Source: Thermococcus sp. (GTDB lineage Archaea; Methanobacteriota_B; Thermococci; Thermococcales; Thermococcaceae). Taken from it: 55,131 nt of DNA. The position numbers were made by a program, and so were the translations under genes. The notes below the pieces were generated by a model that had not been told where the DNA came from, searched no databases, and saw nothing but the letters and a program-made list of their open reading frames with translations. Position 1 is the stretch's first letter. Every line of letters starts with the position of its first letter. Positions 15,458 through 23,476 of the stretch are shown here, in pieces. The stretch covers positions 1-55,131 of the forward strand of contig NZ_JAMOQU010000129.1 in assembly GCF_027063845.1 (NCBI RefSeq), given 5' to 3'.

Positions 15458-17359
15458 TCAGATTCCCGCTCCAATGTCGTCCGCGATGTCTGGCAGGTCG
15501 AGGGCCATGAGCTTGGCCTTGGTCGGGATTCCGTCCCTGCTCCATCCGCGAGCCTGGTAGTACTCGTCAAGCATCCTGTCGAGCTCCCACGGCGGGACGT
15601 GGAGGCCCTTGCTCGGCCCCTCGGGAATCGGCTCCCACATAATCCTGTAAGGTAGGGTGTCATCCTTCCTGCCGAAGCCCTCGCGGACGTTGAATGCCCT
15701 TGCGATGTTCATTATCCTCTCGCCGATGACCATCAGCTCGGCCTCGCCGATGTTCATGCCTGTGACAGCCTCGACGAGCTCGGGGAAGCCCTCGAGGAAG
15801 TACATGTGCCTTGAGAACTTGCACGTTCCCGTTGCATCGTAGATAGCCATGAGGTTCTCGTGGAAGGCAATCTCGAATCCCTTGTTCTCGCCCTTGGTCC
15901 TGTCAACGCCCTCGAACTTCCACCACTTGCCAACGAGCTCGGTTCCGTAGGCACCGCTCGTGAGGTGGTCGGCACCGCGGACGTTGACCGCGAAGGCGAG
16001 CGCCATTCCCTTGATTCCCCTGACGTCGTACGCTGGGGGCTCCATGCCCTTGACGTGGAGCGCGAACTTCTCGCTTCCCCTGCCGAGCCTCTCGCTTGCC
16101 CTTTTGACACCGTCGGCGAGAAGCTTTCCGAGGTTACCCTCGCGGTAGGCCATCTTCTTGAGCGCCTCCACAGCGGCCTCGCCGTTGCCGAAGGTCAGCT
16201 CAAGGCCGTCCGCCTCTTCCTTGGTGAGAAGTCCACGCTCGTAGGCCTCCATGGCCCAGGCGATTGTGACACCCGCTGAAATCGTGTCGAGACCGAGCTC
16301 GTCAGCGAGGTAGTTGAGATACGCGACGGTCTCGAAGTCGTCTATCTCAAGGACTCCGCCGAAGGAGTAGAGGGTTTCGTACTCGGGGCCGTCCACCATG
16401 AAGGTGCCCCACTTCTCGCTCTCGACTTTGACGTACTGGCTGCACGGCTTGTTACAGAGCGGGCACGGCCTCCTTCCGACGCGGTACTTGGGAGCCCAGT
16501 AGTAGGGGTCTATGTAGATGTGCTCCCTGCCCTCCTCCTTGGCCTTCTCGTAGGCCTTCTTGAAGAAGCCCATCTGCCAGTTCCTGGTCGGGAAGGTTCC
16601 CCTCTCCCTGTTCATCCAGTCGAGGAACTCACCGCTTCCGTACTCCATGTCCGCCTTGGTCGCGGGGTGGTCCTTGAAGACGAGCGCCCACTTCTTGATG
16701 AGCTCGCGGAGCTTCTCAGGCTCGGCAATCGGTATCTTCTTGGTTCCCTTGACGACGATTCCCTTGAGCTTCTTGCTTCCGAGGACGGCACCGGGGCCAC
16801 CGCGAGCGGCCTGCCTCTCGTCGGTGTCTATGATTGAGATGAGGCTGAGGTTCTCTCCAGCGGGGCCAATGAAAGCGGTGGCGAAGCCCGGATACTCCTC
16901 CTTGGCCTTCTTTCTCGCCTCGCCGGTGGTGAGGCCCCAGTACTCGTTTGCCGGAACGAGCTTGACGTTATCATCCTCGATTACGAGAAGAACGGGCTCC
17001 TCGCTCTTGCCCTCGATAATGAGGATGTCGTAGCCGGCCTTCTTAAGCTCCTCACCCATCTTGGCACCAGCCATCGAACGGCCGTAACCGCCGGTGAGGG
17101 GGCTCTTGAAGTTGAACGCGGTCTTTGAGCCGGTTCCGATTCCGGTGCCAACGAAGAGACCGGGAGTTATAATCATCTTGTTCTCCGGTCCGAGGGGGTC
17201 TACCTTTGCGGGAACCTCATCGTAGAGAAGTCTCGTTCCAAAACCAACGCCGCCGAGATACTTCCTCGGGAACTCCTCCGGGAGGGGCTCGACCTTAATC
17301 TCTCCTGTCGTCAGGTTGACCCTCAGAATCTTTCCCCAATAGCCACCCTTGGCTTCCAT
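15458..17359 (-). CDS. Tungsten-containing aldehyde:ferredoxin oxidoreductase family enzyme
   Basis: A 633-residue member of the AOR/FOR/WOR family, oxygen-sensitive enzymes that oxidise aldehydes to acids with ferredoxin as acceptor, using a bis-tungstopterin and one [4Fe-4S] cluster. Cluster ligands are visible as C299, C302, C306 (CPLCNKPC) and C513 (GTCKFS). The pterin-site motif DELGLDTIS spans 353-361, and GPEYET (Glu) and GADHLTSG (His) match AOR positions. It differs from AOR, FOR and GAPOR of Pyrococcus in the N-terminal insert EAKGGYWGKILRVNL and the extended region before the cluster; it may be one of the WOR paralogues, which I cannot settle. The promoter has CTTATATT at about 17400-17393, with GAGGTGG before ATG. 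The MoaD-like gene at 23477 may serve its cofactor. Confidence 0.85.
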   Translation of the reverse strand: MEAKGGYWGKILRVNLTTGEIKVEPLPEEFPRKYLGGVGFGTRLLYDEVPAKVDPLGPENKMIITPGLFVGTGIGTGSKTAFNFKSPLTGGYGRSMAGAKMGEELKKAGYDILIIEGKSEEPVLLVIEDDNVKLVPANEYWGLTTGEARKKAKEEYPGFATAFIGPAGENLSLISIIDTDERQAARGGPGAVLGSKKLKGIVVKGTKKIPIAEPEKLRELIKKWALVFKDHPATKADMEYGSGEFLDWMNRERGTFPTRNWQMGFFKKAYEKAKEEGREHIYIDPYYWAPKYRVGRRPCPLCNKPCSQYVKVESEKWGTFMVDGPEYETLYSFGGVLEIDDFETVAYLNYLADELGLDTISAGVTIAWAMEAYERGLLTKEEADGLELTFGNGEAAVEALKKMAYREGNLGKLLADGVKRASERLGRGSEKFALHVKGMEPPAYDVRGIKGMALAFAVNVRGADHLTSGAYGTELVGKWWKFEGVDRTKGENKGFEIAFHENLMAIYDATGTCKFSRHMYFLEGFPELVEAVTGMNIGEAELMVIGERIMNIARAFNVREGFGRKDDTLPYRIMWEPIPEGPSKGLHVPPWELDRMLDEYYQARGWSRDGIPTKAKLMALDLPDIADDIGAGI

Positions 17360-17399
17360 ACGATACCACCTCGAAGATTTTTCGGGAAGGGGAATATAA

Positions 17400-17664
17400 G
17401 GGCTTCGAAAAGGGGTACATTTGACAAAACTGGGGGAGTTAAGTCCATTCGTTAACTTGAGCGAACTTTCATGTACATTGTGTTGGGAATTTTGTTTGTC
17501 TGAGTTTCATTGGAACCCTGAGCTCACTTTAAAATGCAACCGGTGCGGTGTTAGCTCCACTTTAAAAGTATGCTCTTAAGAGTGAATCTCTGACATCTGC
17601 CTAGGAAAAGAATTTTGGGTTTAAAGAAAGAAGTCAAAACTCCCTAAATCTGTCTTTTCAAAAG
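17400..17664. other. AT-rich intergenic stretch, no gene seen
   Basis: No coding region is convincing. It contains two TATA-like blocks in a near direct repeat, GCTCACTTTAAAATGC (about 17521-17536) and GCTCCACTTTAAAAGTATGC (about 17552-17571), with no gene a usual distance downstream. The right side runs into the 42-bp repeat and the H/ACA-like RNA. Confidence 0.4.
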
Positions 17665-17706
17665 GAATCACAAACTTTGATGAAACTTTGCGCAGGCGAA
17701 GTTTGT
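17665..17706 (-). repeat. 42-bp repeat directly 3' of the H/ACA-like RNA
   Basis: Read on the minus strand it begins ACAAACTTCGCCTGCGC and ends GTTTGTGATTC. It agrees at 38 of 42 positions with the repeat at 50030-50071 after tRNA-Leu. Its ends are inverted (ACAAAC / GTTTGT) and it contains the inner palindrome AAACTTCGCCTGCGCAAAGTTT. Confidence 0.7.
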
Positions 17707-17709
17707 GGC

Positions 17710-17779
17710 TGTGCCCCCGGGGAGCGAAGGGGACTCACGGCTCGCCGAGGCGCTCATCCCCCGCGGTTTCCCGGGGGCA
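17710..17779 (-). ncRNA. Predicted H/ACA pseudouridylation-guide sRNA
   Basis: On the minus strand one hairpin shows every archaeal H/ACA part. The lower stem is GCCCCCGGG (17778-17770) with CCCGGGGGC (17721-17713), and ACA follows at once (17712-17710). There is a pocket of about 7-8 nt per side (AAACCGCG and TTCGCTC), an upper stem GGGGAT/GTCCCC, and an apical kink-turn-like arrangement with GA on both strands (ATGAGC ... CCGTGAGT) to bind L7Ae. The distance from upper stem to ACA is 16 nt, near the 14-16 usual. A TATA-like TTTAAG at about 17806-17799 is 25 bp before the 5' end. The implied target is GAGCGAA-UN-CGCGG or part of it; I could not place it in rRNA. Confidence 0.62.
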
Positions 17780-17808
17780 GTTTAAGTTACTGGCTTCTTC
17801 TTAAATCG

Positions 17809-18660
17809 TTAGCGGTTCACTATCGAGCTGACACCAGCGGAAGCAAATATGAGTACCTCAACTGTCTTGTAGGCCTCCTCAACGTTCTTTGCCTCGAAGC
17901 GGACGGTCTTTCCGTCGAGCCTCTCGACGAAGGGCAACAGTCCGGCGACTTCCGCGTAGGCGCTGTTGAGGAAGCGGAGCTTGACCTCGACCGGCTTCTC
18001 GGTTTCCAGGGACTTAACCTCACCGCGCTCAACGCGCCTGAAGGCCTCAATGGTTCCTTCGCGGAGGAGCTTCTTTATCCCCTCCATTCCAGGGCTCACT
18101 GCCGAATACCTGCCGAGGCTCTCCTTCAGCGGAACGCCGACCACCCAGGGAAGGTGAGTCTTCACGTCCGTTTCTATCAGCGCTTTGTCTCCAGCTACCA
18201 TTGCAACCGGAACGTTCCACTCGCCGAGCAGGTAGGAGTTGAGAAGCGTCTCGCTGACCTCGACGCCGTTTATCTCAAGCCTGTCAACGGTCGCACTGCT
18301 GTAGGTGTGGTCAAAGGTTGCCCCGCCGGTTCCGGCCTTGGCGTGGTAGCCGAGGAAGATGGCGAAGTCCGAGCCCTTCGCCCCGGCGACCATGCTCAAC
18401 GGCCTCGGAAAGCCCCGGACGAGCCTGACGTAGTCGGGAGTTTCGTCTATGAGGATGTTAACCATCGGGCCGTGGCTGTCCGCTATGACAACCTCGTCAA
18501 CTCCGAGCTCGTGGAGTTCCTCAGCGACGACCCTTACAACTTCGGTCGCTATCTTCCTTGCTTCCGCATAGAGGGCACCCTTCACGAAGAGGTGCTCCCT
18601 GCTGACGATATGAGGTAGCCCTTCAAGGTCGAGAGAGATAAATGCTCTCACAGGTATCAC
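17809..18660 (-). CDS. M55 family D-aminopeptidase (DppA-like)
   Basis: A 283-residue zinc peptidase of family M55, which removes N-terminal D-residues from short peptides; DppA of Bacillus forms a decameric ring. Conserved elements are visible: ISLDLEG at the N-terminus (the metal-binding D-x-E), ADSHGPM, FLGYHAKAGT and FDHTYS, then a C-terminal domain with VEVKLRFLNSAYAEVA. The start is GTG at 18660; a second GTG four codons later (MRAFISLDLEG) is also possible and closer to the family start. Bacterial dppA lies with dipeptide transporter genes; none is here. In archaea it may recycle peptides during peptidolytic growth, which is inference. A predicted sRNA starts immediately after its stop. 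Confidence 0.85.
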   Translation of the reverse strand: MIPVRAFISLDLEGLPHIVSREHLFVKGALYAEARKIATEVVRVVAEELHELGVDEVVIADSHGPMVNILIDETPDYVRLVRGFPRPLSMVAGAKGSDFAIFLGYHAKAGTGGATFDHTYSSATVDRLEINGVEVSETLLNSYLLGEWNVPVAMVAGDKALIETDVKTHLPWVVGVPLKESLGRYSAVSPGMEGIKKLLREGTIEAFRRVERGEVKSLETEKPVEVKLRFLNSAYAEVAGLLPFVERLDGKTVRFEAKNVEEAYKTVEVLIFASAGVSSIVNR

Positions 18661-18799
18661 CAGAGAAATATAGAAGCGCTGAGATAAAAATCTAACGAAG
18701 TTCGATAACTGTCGGGAATATTTTTGACGACGGTCGATAATCCTCGCTCATGAAAAAGGTTTTATAGGACTTCTTTCAAAGAATAAAACGGTGATGGGT

Positions 18800-19033
18800 A
18801 TGCAAATCCTTGAAGTTAACATGAGGCTCCCCTACAAGGAAAGGGGGAGCATTCTTGGCTGTCTTCTCTCAAAGGTCGGTGGCAGGATTAGGGACATACA
18901 CTTCCACCCGCCCGACGCGACCGGCATGTCCGAGGTCAGGATGGAGCTCATCGGGAGTAAAGAACTCATCCAGGAGCTCAAGAAGCTTATAAAGAACGGA
19001 AAGGTCTCATTCAAGGTGCTCTCCGAGGCTTAG
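18800..19033 (+). CDS. Conserved small protein, ACT/NIL-like
   Basis: A 77-residue protein with a beta-alpha-beta pattern: MQILEVNMRLPYKERGSILGCLLSKVGGRIRDIHFHPP, then VRMELIGSKELIQELKKLIKNGKVSFKVL. The layout resembles small ACT- or NIL-type ligand-binding domains, but I cannot name a family. A GTG and an ATG upstream in frame (18791, 18794) overlap the GGTG ribosome site; ATG 18800 is preferred. A TATA box TTTTATAG lies near 18759-18766. It is divergent from the D-aminopeptidase gene and converges on GGGP synthase with a 4-bp overlap. Confidence 0.6.
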   Translation: MQILEVNMRLPYKERGSILGCLLSKVGGRIRDIHFHPPDATGMSEVRMELIGSKELIQELKKLIKNGKVSFKVLSEA

Positions 19034-19803
19034 TGGTTCTTCACTGCTTCTTTAATTCCCGAGTTGAGCTCTTCCAGCTTTTCCCTTGCTTTCTCGATTG
19101 AGCCGGCCTTTTCTACCGCAGTTCCGGTAACGATGATGTCAGCCCCCGCTTCAACTGCCCTCCTCGCCTGCTCCCCGGTCCTTATGCCACCCCCAACGAT
19201 GAGCGGAACGTCTATGACCTTCTTAACGAGGGCAATCATCTCGGGCGGAACCGGCTGTGGGGCACCGCTACCCGCTTCGAGGTAAACGAGGCGCATACCG
19301 AGGTACTGGCCGGCTAAGGCGTAAGCGGCGGCAATCTTCGGCTTGTGCCTCGGTATCGGCTTTGCATCTCCAACCCAGCCGACCGTTTCACCGGGCTCGA
19401 TTATCAGGTAGGCCATCGGAATCGGCTCTATTCCGTAGCGCTTGACGGTAAATGCTCCCAACGCCTGGGAGCCCGTTATGAAGAAGGGGTTCCTCGAGTT
19501 GAGGAGGCTCATGAAGAATATCGCGTCAGCGTACCTGCTTATCCCGCCGTGTGAGCCGGGAAAGAGGATTACAGGTAAGCTTGAGGACTCTTTTATTGCC
19601 TTAACGACGCTGTCGAGGACCTCTCCCTCGGCCCCGGTTGAACCGCCGACCATTATCGCGTCAACGCCTATAGCCTCGCTCATCTCTGCTATCTTTCCGG
19701 CCGTTTCCGGCGAAACGTCGTCCGGGTCGAGGAGAACGAAGTGGAGCTTCTCCTTCTTCAGCTTCTCGTGAATGTAGCGCTCAACCTTTCCAATTTCAAG
19801 CAT
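19030..19803 (-). CDS. Geranylgeranylglyceryl phosphate synthase
   Basis: A 257-residue TIM-barrel prenyltransferase that joins sn-glycerol-1-phosphate to geranylgeranyl diphosphate, the first ether-bond step of archaeal membrane lipids. Signature segments in order: FVLLDPDD, DAIMVGGSTGAEG, LPVILFPGSHGGIS, YLEAGSGAPQPV, PLIVGGGIRTGEQA (phosphate binding) and ADIIVTGTAVE. Length and motifs fit the euryarchaeal group. A plausible GGAGGG ribosome site precedes the ATG. The gene overlaps the convergent small gene by 4 bp and stands alone. Heptaprenylglyceryl phosphate synthase PcrB is the bacterial relative, but the source makes GGGP synthase by far the likeliest. Confidence 0.93.
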   Translation of the reverse strand: MLEIGKVERYIHEKLKKEKLHFVLLDPDDVSPETAGKIAEMSEAIGVDAIMVGGSTGAEGEVLDSVVKAIKESSSLPVILFPGSHGGISRYADAIFFMSLLNSRNPFFITGSQALGAFTVKRYGIEPIPMAYLIIEPGETVGWVGDAKPIPRHKPKIAAAYALAGQYLGMRLVYLEAGSGAPQPVPPEMIALVKKVIDVPLIVGGGIRTGEQARRAVEAGADIIVTGTAVEKAGSIEKAREKLEELNSGIKEAVKNH

Positions 19804-19851
19804 TTTTATCCCTCCAAAAATTCTTTAATCATCACAGTGAACGTTATGAAA

Positions 19852-20046
19852 TCAGAACCGCTTTCGTCCCCTGACATCTTTGAGCACTTCCTCGACGTTT
19901 GCATCAACGGGAATTCCCTCAATCTCCTCAAGCAAATCCCATATCGTCTCACCGACGATTACTTTGACCTTCGCCCCCTTTGGGAGGTTTACCTTCCTCA
20001 GGGGCCTGAAAGTCTCGCCGTCGTAGACGGCCTCGATGACTGTCAT
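19852..20046 (-). CDS. DUF104/AF2212-type antitoxin-like protein
   Basis: A 64-residue protein whose first half, VIEAVYDGETFRPLRKVNLPKGAKVKV, is the diagnostic core of the DUF104 family. These are VapB-like antitoxins normally encoded just before a PIN-domain toxin. The C-terminal half (IWDLLEEIEGIPVDANVEEVLKDVRG) is the toxin-binding type of tail. Downstream on the same strand there is only a 48-bp gap to GGGP synthase and no PIN gene, so it appears as an orphan antitoxin. The gene starts 4 bp after the stop of the GIY-YIG gene, so the two are probably co-transcribed. It may act on a toxin encoded elsewhere or have been kept for regulation. Confidence 0.75.
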   Translation of the reverse strand: MTVIEAVYDGETFRPLRKVNLPKGAKVKVIVGETIWDLLEEIEGIPVDANVEEVLKDVRGRKRF

Positions 20047-20050
20047 ATAA

Positions 20051-20485
20051 TCACCATATTTTCCCTATGTCTTCTTCGCTTTTAACGATTTTCCAGCCCA
20101 GTCCGAGCTTATCGAGGATTGCCCTCAGGGCTTCGTCCGGCTCGTTTTCAAAGCGATAGAGGTTCGTGCTCACCTTAACGTCGCCTGCACCGAAGCCAAG
20201 AACTGGCTCACCAAAGCGGGAAACCTCGCGCGAGAGTTTTTCCTCAAGCTTCACCTCGCTCGGGATGAGGTAGGCCCGCAGGAGCTTGGCCTCCTTGAGG
20301 AGGTAGTCAATGTGCCAGTGCAACCTTTTCTCCCGCCGGAAGTGCCTCGCGACGCGCTTTTCGAGGGAGTTCATTGCCGAACCGACGTAAACGTAGTAAC
20401 CAGGCTTGAGCTCGAAGGCTTTCCCCTTCGTGCGAATACTTCTCCCTTCCTCGAGCCTGATGACGAGAAAGTACGAGCCCTTCAT
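20051..20485 (-). CDS. DUF123 GIY-YIG nuclease-like protein
   Basis: A 144-residue protein of the DUF123 family with a GIY-YIG-like fold: GYYVYVGSAMN (about residues 28-38) carries the GIY-x10-YIG type core, followed by RVARHFRREKRLHWHIDYLL with conserved Arg, His and Trp-His-Ile-Asp. Such domains are also found fused to endonuclease III in other archaea, suggesting a role in DNA repair. Activity has not been shown to my knowledge. The gene precedes the orphan antitoxin with a 4-bp gap and is divergent from the DUF2095 gene. The shared 60-bp gap holds a TATA box for the rightward gene. Confidence 0.8.
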   Translation of the reverse strand: MKGSYFLVIRLEEGRSIRTKGKAFELKPGYYVYVGSAMNSLEKRVARHFRREKRLHWHIDYLLKEAKLLRAYLIPSEVKLEEKLSREVSRFGEPVLGFGAGDVKVSTNLYRFENEPDEALRAILDKLGLGWKIVKSEEDIGKIW

Positions 20486-20545
20486 GCTCTCCCCTTTCGG
20501 GGTGGGGTTTATAAGCCCACTGCCGTTAACCCAATCGGTGTGCCT

Positions 20546-20926
20546 ATGGAGCGGAAGAAGAAACCAGTTGACGACTTCGCGTGGCAGGAATATGATAAAG
20601 AGGAGTTCGAAAAACGCTTCCCTGCCCTCGCGAAGGAGCTTGGGGAAGGAGGAGTTCCCATAGAGGCCTTTAGGGCCGACGAGGAGGAAGGGGAGTTAGA
20701 GGCCGAGCCGAGGAGCTTTGCCGGCTACGAGCCGACGGTCATAGACTTCCTCCGGAGATGTGAGACCGACGATGAAGCTTTGGAGATAATCAACTGGATG
20801 GAGAGCAGAGGCGAGATAACGCCTGAGATTGCGAAAGAACTGAGGATAACGCTCGCCAAGAAGGGAGTGAGGGCCTTCGGGCCGAAGAAGGAGTGGGGCT
20901 GGTACGAGAGGCACGGGAGGGGGTGA
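20546..20926 (+). CDS. DUF2095 family protein
   Basis: A 126-residue acidic protein that opens [33 protein letters not shown] and ends [10 protein letters not shown], which I recall as the archaeal DUF2095 family. Its function is unknown. The longer in-frame extension upstream is rejected because a TATA box (GTTTATAAG, about 20507-20515) lies inside it; ATG 20546 is preceded by GGTG. The middle contains a helical region ([29 protein letters not shown]). The stop is one base before the TTG start of trmY, so the two are an operon, perhaps linking it to tRNA modification. Confidence 0.7.
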   Translation: MERKKKPVDDFAWQEYDKEEFEKRFPALAKELGEGGVPIEAFRADEEEGELEAEPRSFAGYEPTVIDFLRRCETDDEALEIINWMESRGEITPEIAKELRITLAKKGVRAFGPKKEWGWYERHGRG

Positions 20927-20927
20927 G

Positions 20928-21536
20928 TTGAGAACCTTTATAATCAAGGCCAACAAGGCCAGAACGAGCCCCGACTTCAAGCTGAGCGATTTACCTGGCA
21001 CGAGCGGGAGGATAGACGTTCTCTGCCGGTTTCTAAACTCCGCCTTCCTTCTCTCGCACGGCTTTCGAAAGAACGTGCGCGTCTGGCTCCTCCTGTACGG
21101 TCCGCCGAACCCGCCGAAGGCGATACGCTTCGAGGGGCCCCAGCTTAAAGTTCGCCTCAACCCTGACGAGAGAAGCACGGCGAAGCTCATAATGAAGGCC
21201 CTCAAGGCCGGTGAAGGGCTGAAGGAGCCAGGGAAGGAGGTTGAGGTTTACCCCGGCCTCTACGTCAGCAACAGGACTTTTGAAGACGTCATCAGACTGA
21301 CGCTCAAGAACTCAAGGCTCTACTACCTCCATGAGGAAGGAAAGCCGATAGAGAAGGTTTCCTTCGGAAGAAACGTCGCCTTCATCCTCGGCGACCACGA
21401 GGGACTGAGCCGGGAGGACGAAGCATTCTTGGAGGGGATAGCGGAAAAGGTGAGCGTCGGGAAAAAGAGTTACCTTGCTTCGCACGTCGTTGCCTACGTC
21501 AACATATTCCTCGACTCGCTCACTCCTCCGCCCTGA
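20928..21536 (+). CDS. trmY: tRNA pseudouridine-54 N1-methyltransferase TrmY
   Basis: A 202-residue SPOUT-class methyltransferase that converts pseudouridine 54 in the tRNA T-loop to 1-methylpseudouridine. It begins with TTG ([34 protein letters not shown]), matching the characterised Methanocaldococcus and Haloferax TrmY N-terminus. It also has [14 protein letters not shown], and the knot loop [16 protein letters not shown] provides SAM binding. The final Cys often seen in the family is replaced here (LTPPP end). One base separates it from DUF2095. Its 3' end overlaps the convergent DUF2258 gene by 17 bp. The TTG start with no ribosome site suggests coupling to the preceding gene. Confidence 0.9.
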   Translation: MRTFIIKANKARTSPDFKLSDLPGTSGRIDVLCRFLNSAFLLSHGFRKNVRVWLLLYGPPNPPKAIRFEGPQLKVRLNPDERSTAKLIMKALKAGEGLKEPGKEVEVYPGLYVSNRTFEDVIRLTLKNSRLYYLHEEGKPIEKVSFGRNVAFILGDHEGLSREDEAFLEGIAEKVSVGKKSYLASHVVAYVNIFLDSLTPPP

Positions 21537-21972
21537 GCTTGAGGGAGGTGTGCTCCTGCTTGAGCTCCTCAATCCTCTCGATTAGCTCGTCCGTGAGCTT
21601 CTTGAGGTTGAGGGCGACCTCCTCGATGGCCCTAATCTTCTCCTCCAGTTCTCTCTCGCGCTCCTCCACTTCTTCCATCGCCTTCGCGAGCCTCTCCTCT
21701 TCACCCTTCCTGTAGACCTCAATCCTGAGCGAGTCGTAGTCCCAGACTATCGAGCCGTCCTTGATTTGGAATTCGACGGTAATCCTTACAACGTCCTCCT
21801 TCGAGACGTTGAGCCTCTGGAACTCCTCGAAAATCCTCTGGTTGAGCTCGGCAGAGGCGCGTATAATCTCCTTCGGCTCGACCTTCTTTCTGGCGAGAGC
21901 AAATAGAACGCGCCTTACCTTGTGGGCATAACCGCTCGCGCGGACGTAGCCGGTGCTCAGCTTCACGGCCAT
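21520..21972 (-). CDS. DUF2258 family protein
   Basis: A 150-residue protein with an N-terminal alpha/beta domain ([30 protein letters not shown] through [11 protein letters not shown]) and a C-terminal coiled coil of about 60 residues ([46 protein letters not shown]). I place it in the archaeal DUF2258 family, which is of unknown function; a single-stranded nucleic-acid role has been suggested from context in other genomes. The frame is open further upstream, but those residues are shadow of the promoter region; GGTG lies directly before ATG 21972. Divergent from adenylate kinase, sharing a promoter region of 51 bp with an AT-rich ATTTATGCACATAAG palindrome-like segment. Confidence 0.7.
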   Translation of the reverse strand: MAVKLSTGYVRASGYAHKVRRVLFALARKKVEPKEIIRASAELNQRIFEEFQRLNVSKEDVVRITVEFQIKDGSIVWDYDSLRIEVYRKGEEERLAKAMEEVEERERELEEKIRAIEEVALNLKKLTDELIERIEELKQEHTSLKLRAEE

Positions 21973-22023
21973 CACCAAAAGTTTATTCAACTTATGTGCA
22001 TAAATGTTTAATGGTGGTGCGCG

Positions 22024-22695
22024 GTGAACATTCTGATTTTTGGCCCTCCCGGAAGCGGAAAGAGCACGCATTCCCGCAGGATAGTGGAGCGCTACGGTCT
22101 GACGTATATTTCTTCGGGCGACCTGATAAGGCGCGAAATAGAGCGCGGAACGCCGATAGGGAAGGAGATGGAAGCCTACTTGAGCAGGGGTGAGCTGATT
22201 CCTGATACGATTGTGAACACGCTCATAATATCCAAGCTGAGGCGCCAGAGGGAGAACTTCATCCTCGACGGCTATCCAAGGACTCCGGAGCAGGTCTTGG
22301 CCCTTGAGAGCTACCTATACGACCACGGGATAAGGCTTGACCTGGCCCTTGAGATTTTCATAGACCTTGAAACCAGTGTCGAGAGGATAAGCGGAAGGAG
22401 AATCTGTCCGAACTGTGGCGCAGTTTACCACGTCAAATACAACCCACCCAAAAAGCCCGGAATCTGCGACGTCTGCGGCTCGGAGCTGATTCAGAGACGG
22501 GATGACAGGCGTGAGGTTGTCGAGCGGAGGTACAGAATCTACACGAAGAACATGGAGCCGATAATAAAGTTCTATCGCAACAAGGGGATATACGTGAGGG
22601 TTGACGGTGAGGGTAGTGTTGAGGAGGTCTGGAAGAGGATTCAGCCGTTGCTCGACTATATCAGGGCGAGGGAGACTTCCCTAAAGCTTCCATGA
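22024..22695 (+). CDS. adk: Adenylate kinase, zinc-LID type
   Basis: A 223-residue bacterial-type adenylate kinase (ATP + AMP to 2 ADP). GPPGSGKST at residues 7-15 is the P-loop and SSGDLIR the AMP site. FILDGYPRTPEQ is the conserved DG-x-PR region. The LID carries four cysteines (CPNCGAVYH ... CDVCGSEL) that bind structural zinc. It starts with GTG 22024. Thermococcales also have the small trimeric archaeal Adk elsewhere, so this may be a second enzyme. The 3' end overlaps the convergent 247-residue gene by 35 bp. Confidence 0.92.
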   Translation: MNILIFGPPGSGKSTHSRRIVERYGLTYISSGDLIRREIERGTPIGKEMEAYLSRGELIPDTIVNTLIISKLRRQRENFILDGYPRTPEQVLALESYLYDHGIRLDLALEIFIDLETSVERISGRRICPNCGAVYHVKYNPPKKPGICDVCGSELIQRRDDRREVVERRYRIYTKNMEPIIKFYRNKGIYVRVDGEGSVEEVWKRIQPLLDYIRARETSLKLP

Positions 22696-23404
22696 GCTTT
22701 CTGATTTCTTCGTCCTGCGTTAGCATCTCTATTTCCTTCTCTATATTCTTTACGCGCTTCATGACTTGGGCGATTTTCCTGTCGCTCGGGTCGAGAACCT
22801 TGACCTGAACCTCGAGGTTTTCGGGCAGGAGCGCCTTTGCGTAGTTTCTGGCCTTAGCCTCAACGGCGTCCCTAAGGGTATCCTTCTCGACCTCGCTCAT
22901 TTTCTTGGTGAGCCTGAGGACGATGGAGACAACTTTTGGAGAAACAAGGTCCGTTGTTACGGTTAGGGATGAGATAGGCACTCCCCAGTCCTTCAGGGTT
23001 ATCATTAAACCCCTCCCGAGCCTGCGAAGGGAATCCTCCAGTTCGGGCGGACCGCTGACCACGAGCTTGACCTCGGTTTTTTCGGTTCCCCTCGGCACGT
23101 TTTCCCTGACCTTAAGTGACTCAAGGGCAAACACAACCCCGTAGAGCTTTCCAAAGGATGAGTTGGCTTTTTGAATGAGCTTCTCAACGATTCCCTGGAT
23201 AACGGTTTCCAGGTCCACTATCCCGGTGAGGCTGTGCTGGACAACCTCAACCTCGAAGCTCAAGAAGAGAACCCTTCCCTCGTGCCTGATTTTAGCGTCA
23301 ATTCTCTCAACGCTTGCACCGAGTGGTTCGACTGCCTCAACTATCCTCGATGCAAACAGCTTATCAACGATTGAGTAATATTCTCCGGGCTCTACGTTCA
23401 GCAC
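22661..23404 (-). CDS. Conserved Thermococcales hypothetical protein, 247 aa
   Basis: A 247-residue soluble alpha/beta protein, not recognised. It opens MLNVEPGEYYSIVDKLFASRIVEAVEPLG, has a repeated beta-rich half (FLSFEVEVVQHSLTGIVDLETVIQ and TVTTDLVSPKVVSIVLRLTKKMSEVEKDTLRDAVEAKARNYAKALLPENLEVQV), and ends in a helical, charged tail (AQVMKRVKNIEKEIEMLTQDEEIRKLMEALG). The internal similarity in pattern suggests two related subdomains. It is monocistronic between convergent adk and divergent moaD. No catalytic motif is visible. Confidence 0.6.
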   Translation of the reverse strand: MLNVEPGEYYSIVDKLFASRIVEAVEPLGASVERIDAKIRHEGRVLFLSFEVEVVQHSLTGIVDLETVIQGIVEKLIQKANSSFGKLYGVVFALESLKVRENVPRGTEKTEVKLVVSGPPELEDSLRRLGRGLMITLKDWGVPISSLTVTTDLVSPKVVSIVLRLTKKMSEVEKDTLRDAVEAKARNYAKALLPENLEVQVKVLDPSDRKIAQVMKRVKNIEKEIEMLTQDEEIRKLMEALGKSPSP

Positions 23405-23476
23405 TTTCTCGCCACCTTAAAATAGTAAGTGGAAATTGCTTTAAGGGTTTCCATCCATTAACCTTAGGTGTGTCTA

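Noticed and set aside
17677..18618. 313-codon plus-strand frame across the D-aminopeptidase gene
   Set aside because: It covers the H/ACA-like RNA and runs antisense through a convincing M55 gene; no recognisable domain.
19804..19851. CTGA ... GTGATGA on the minus strand before GGGP synthase
   Set aside because: Boxes are in the wrong order and spacing for a C/D sRNA; GATGA is probably chance.
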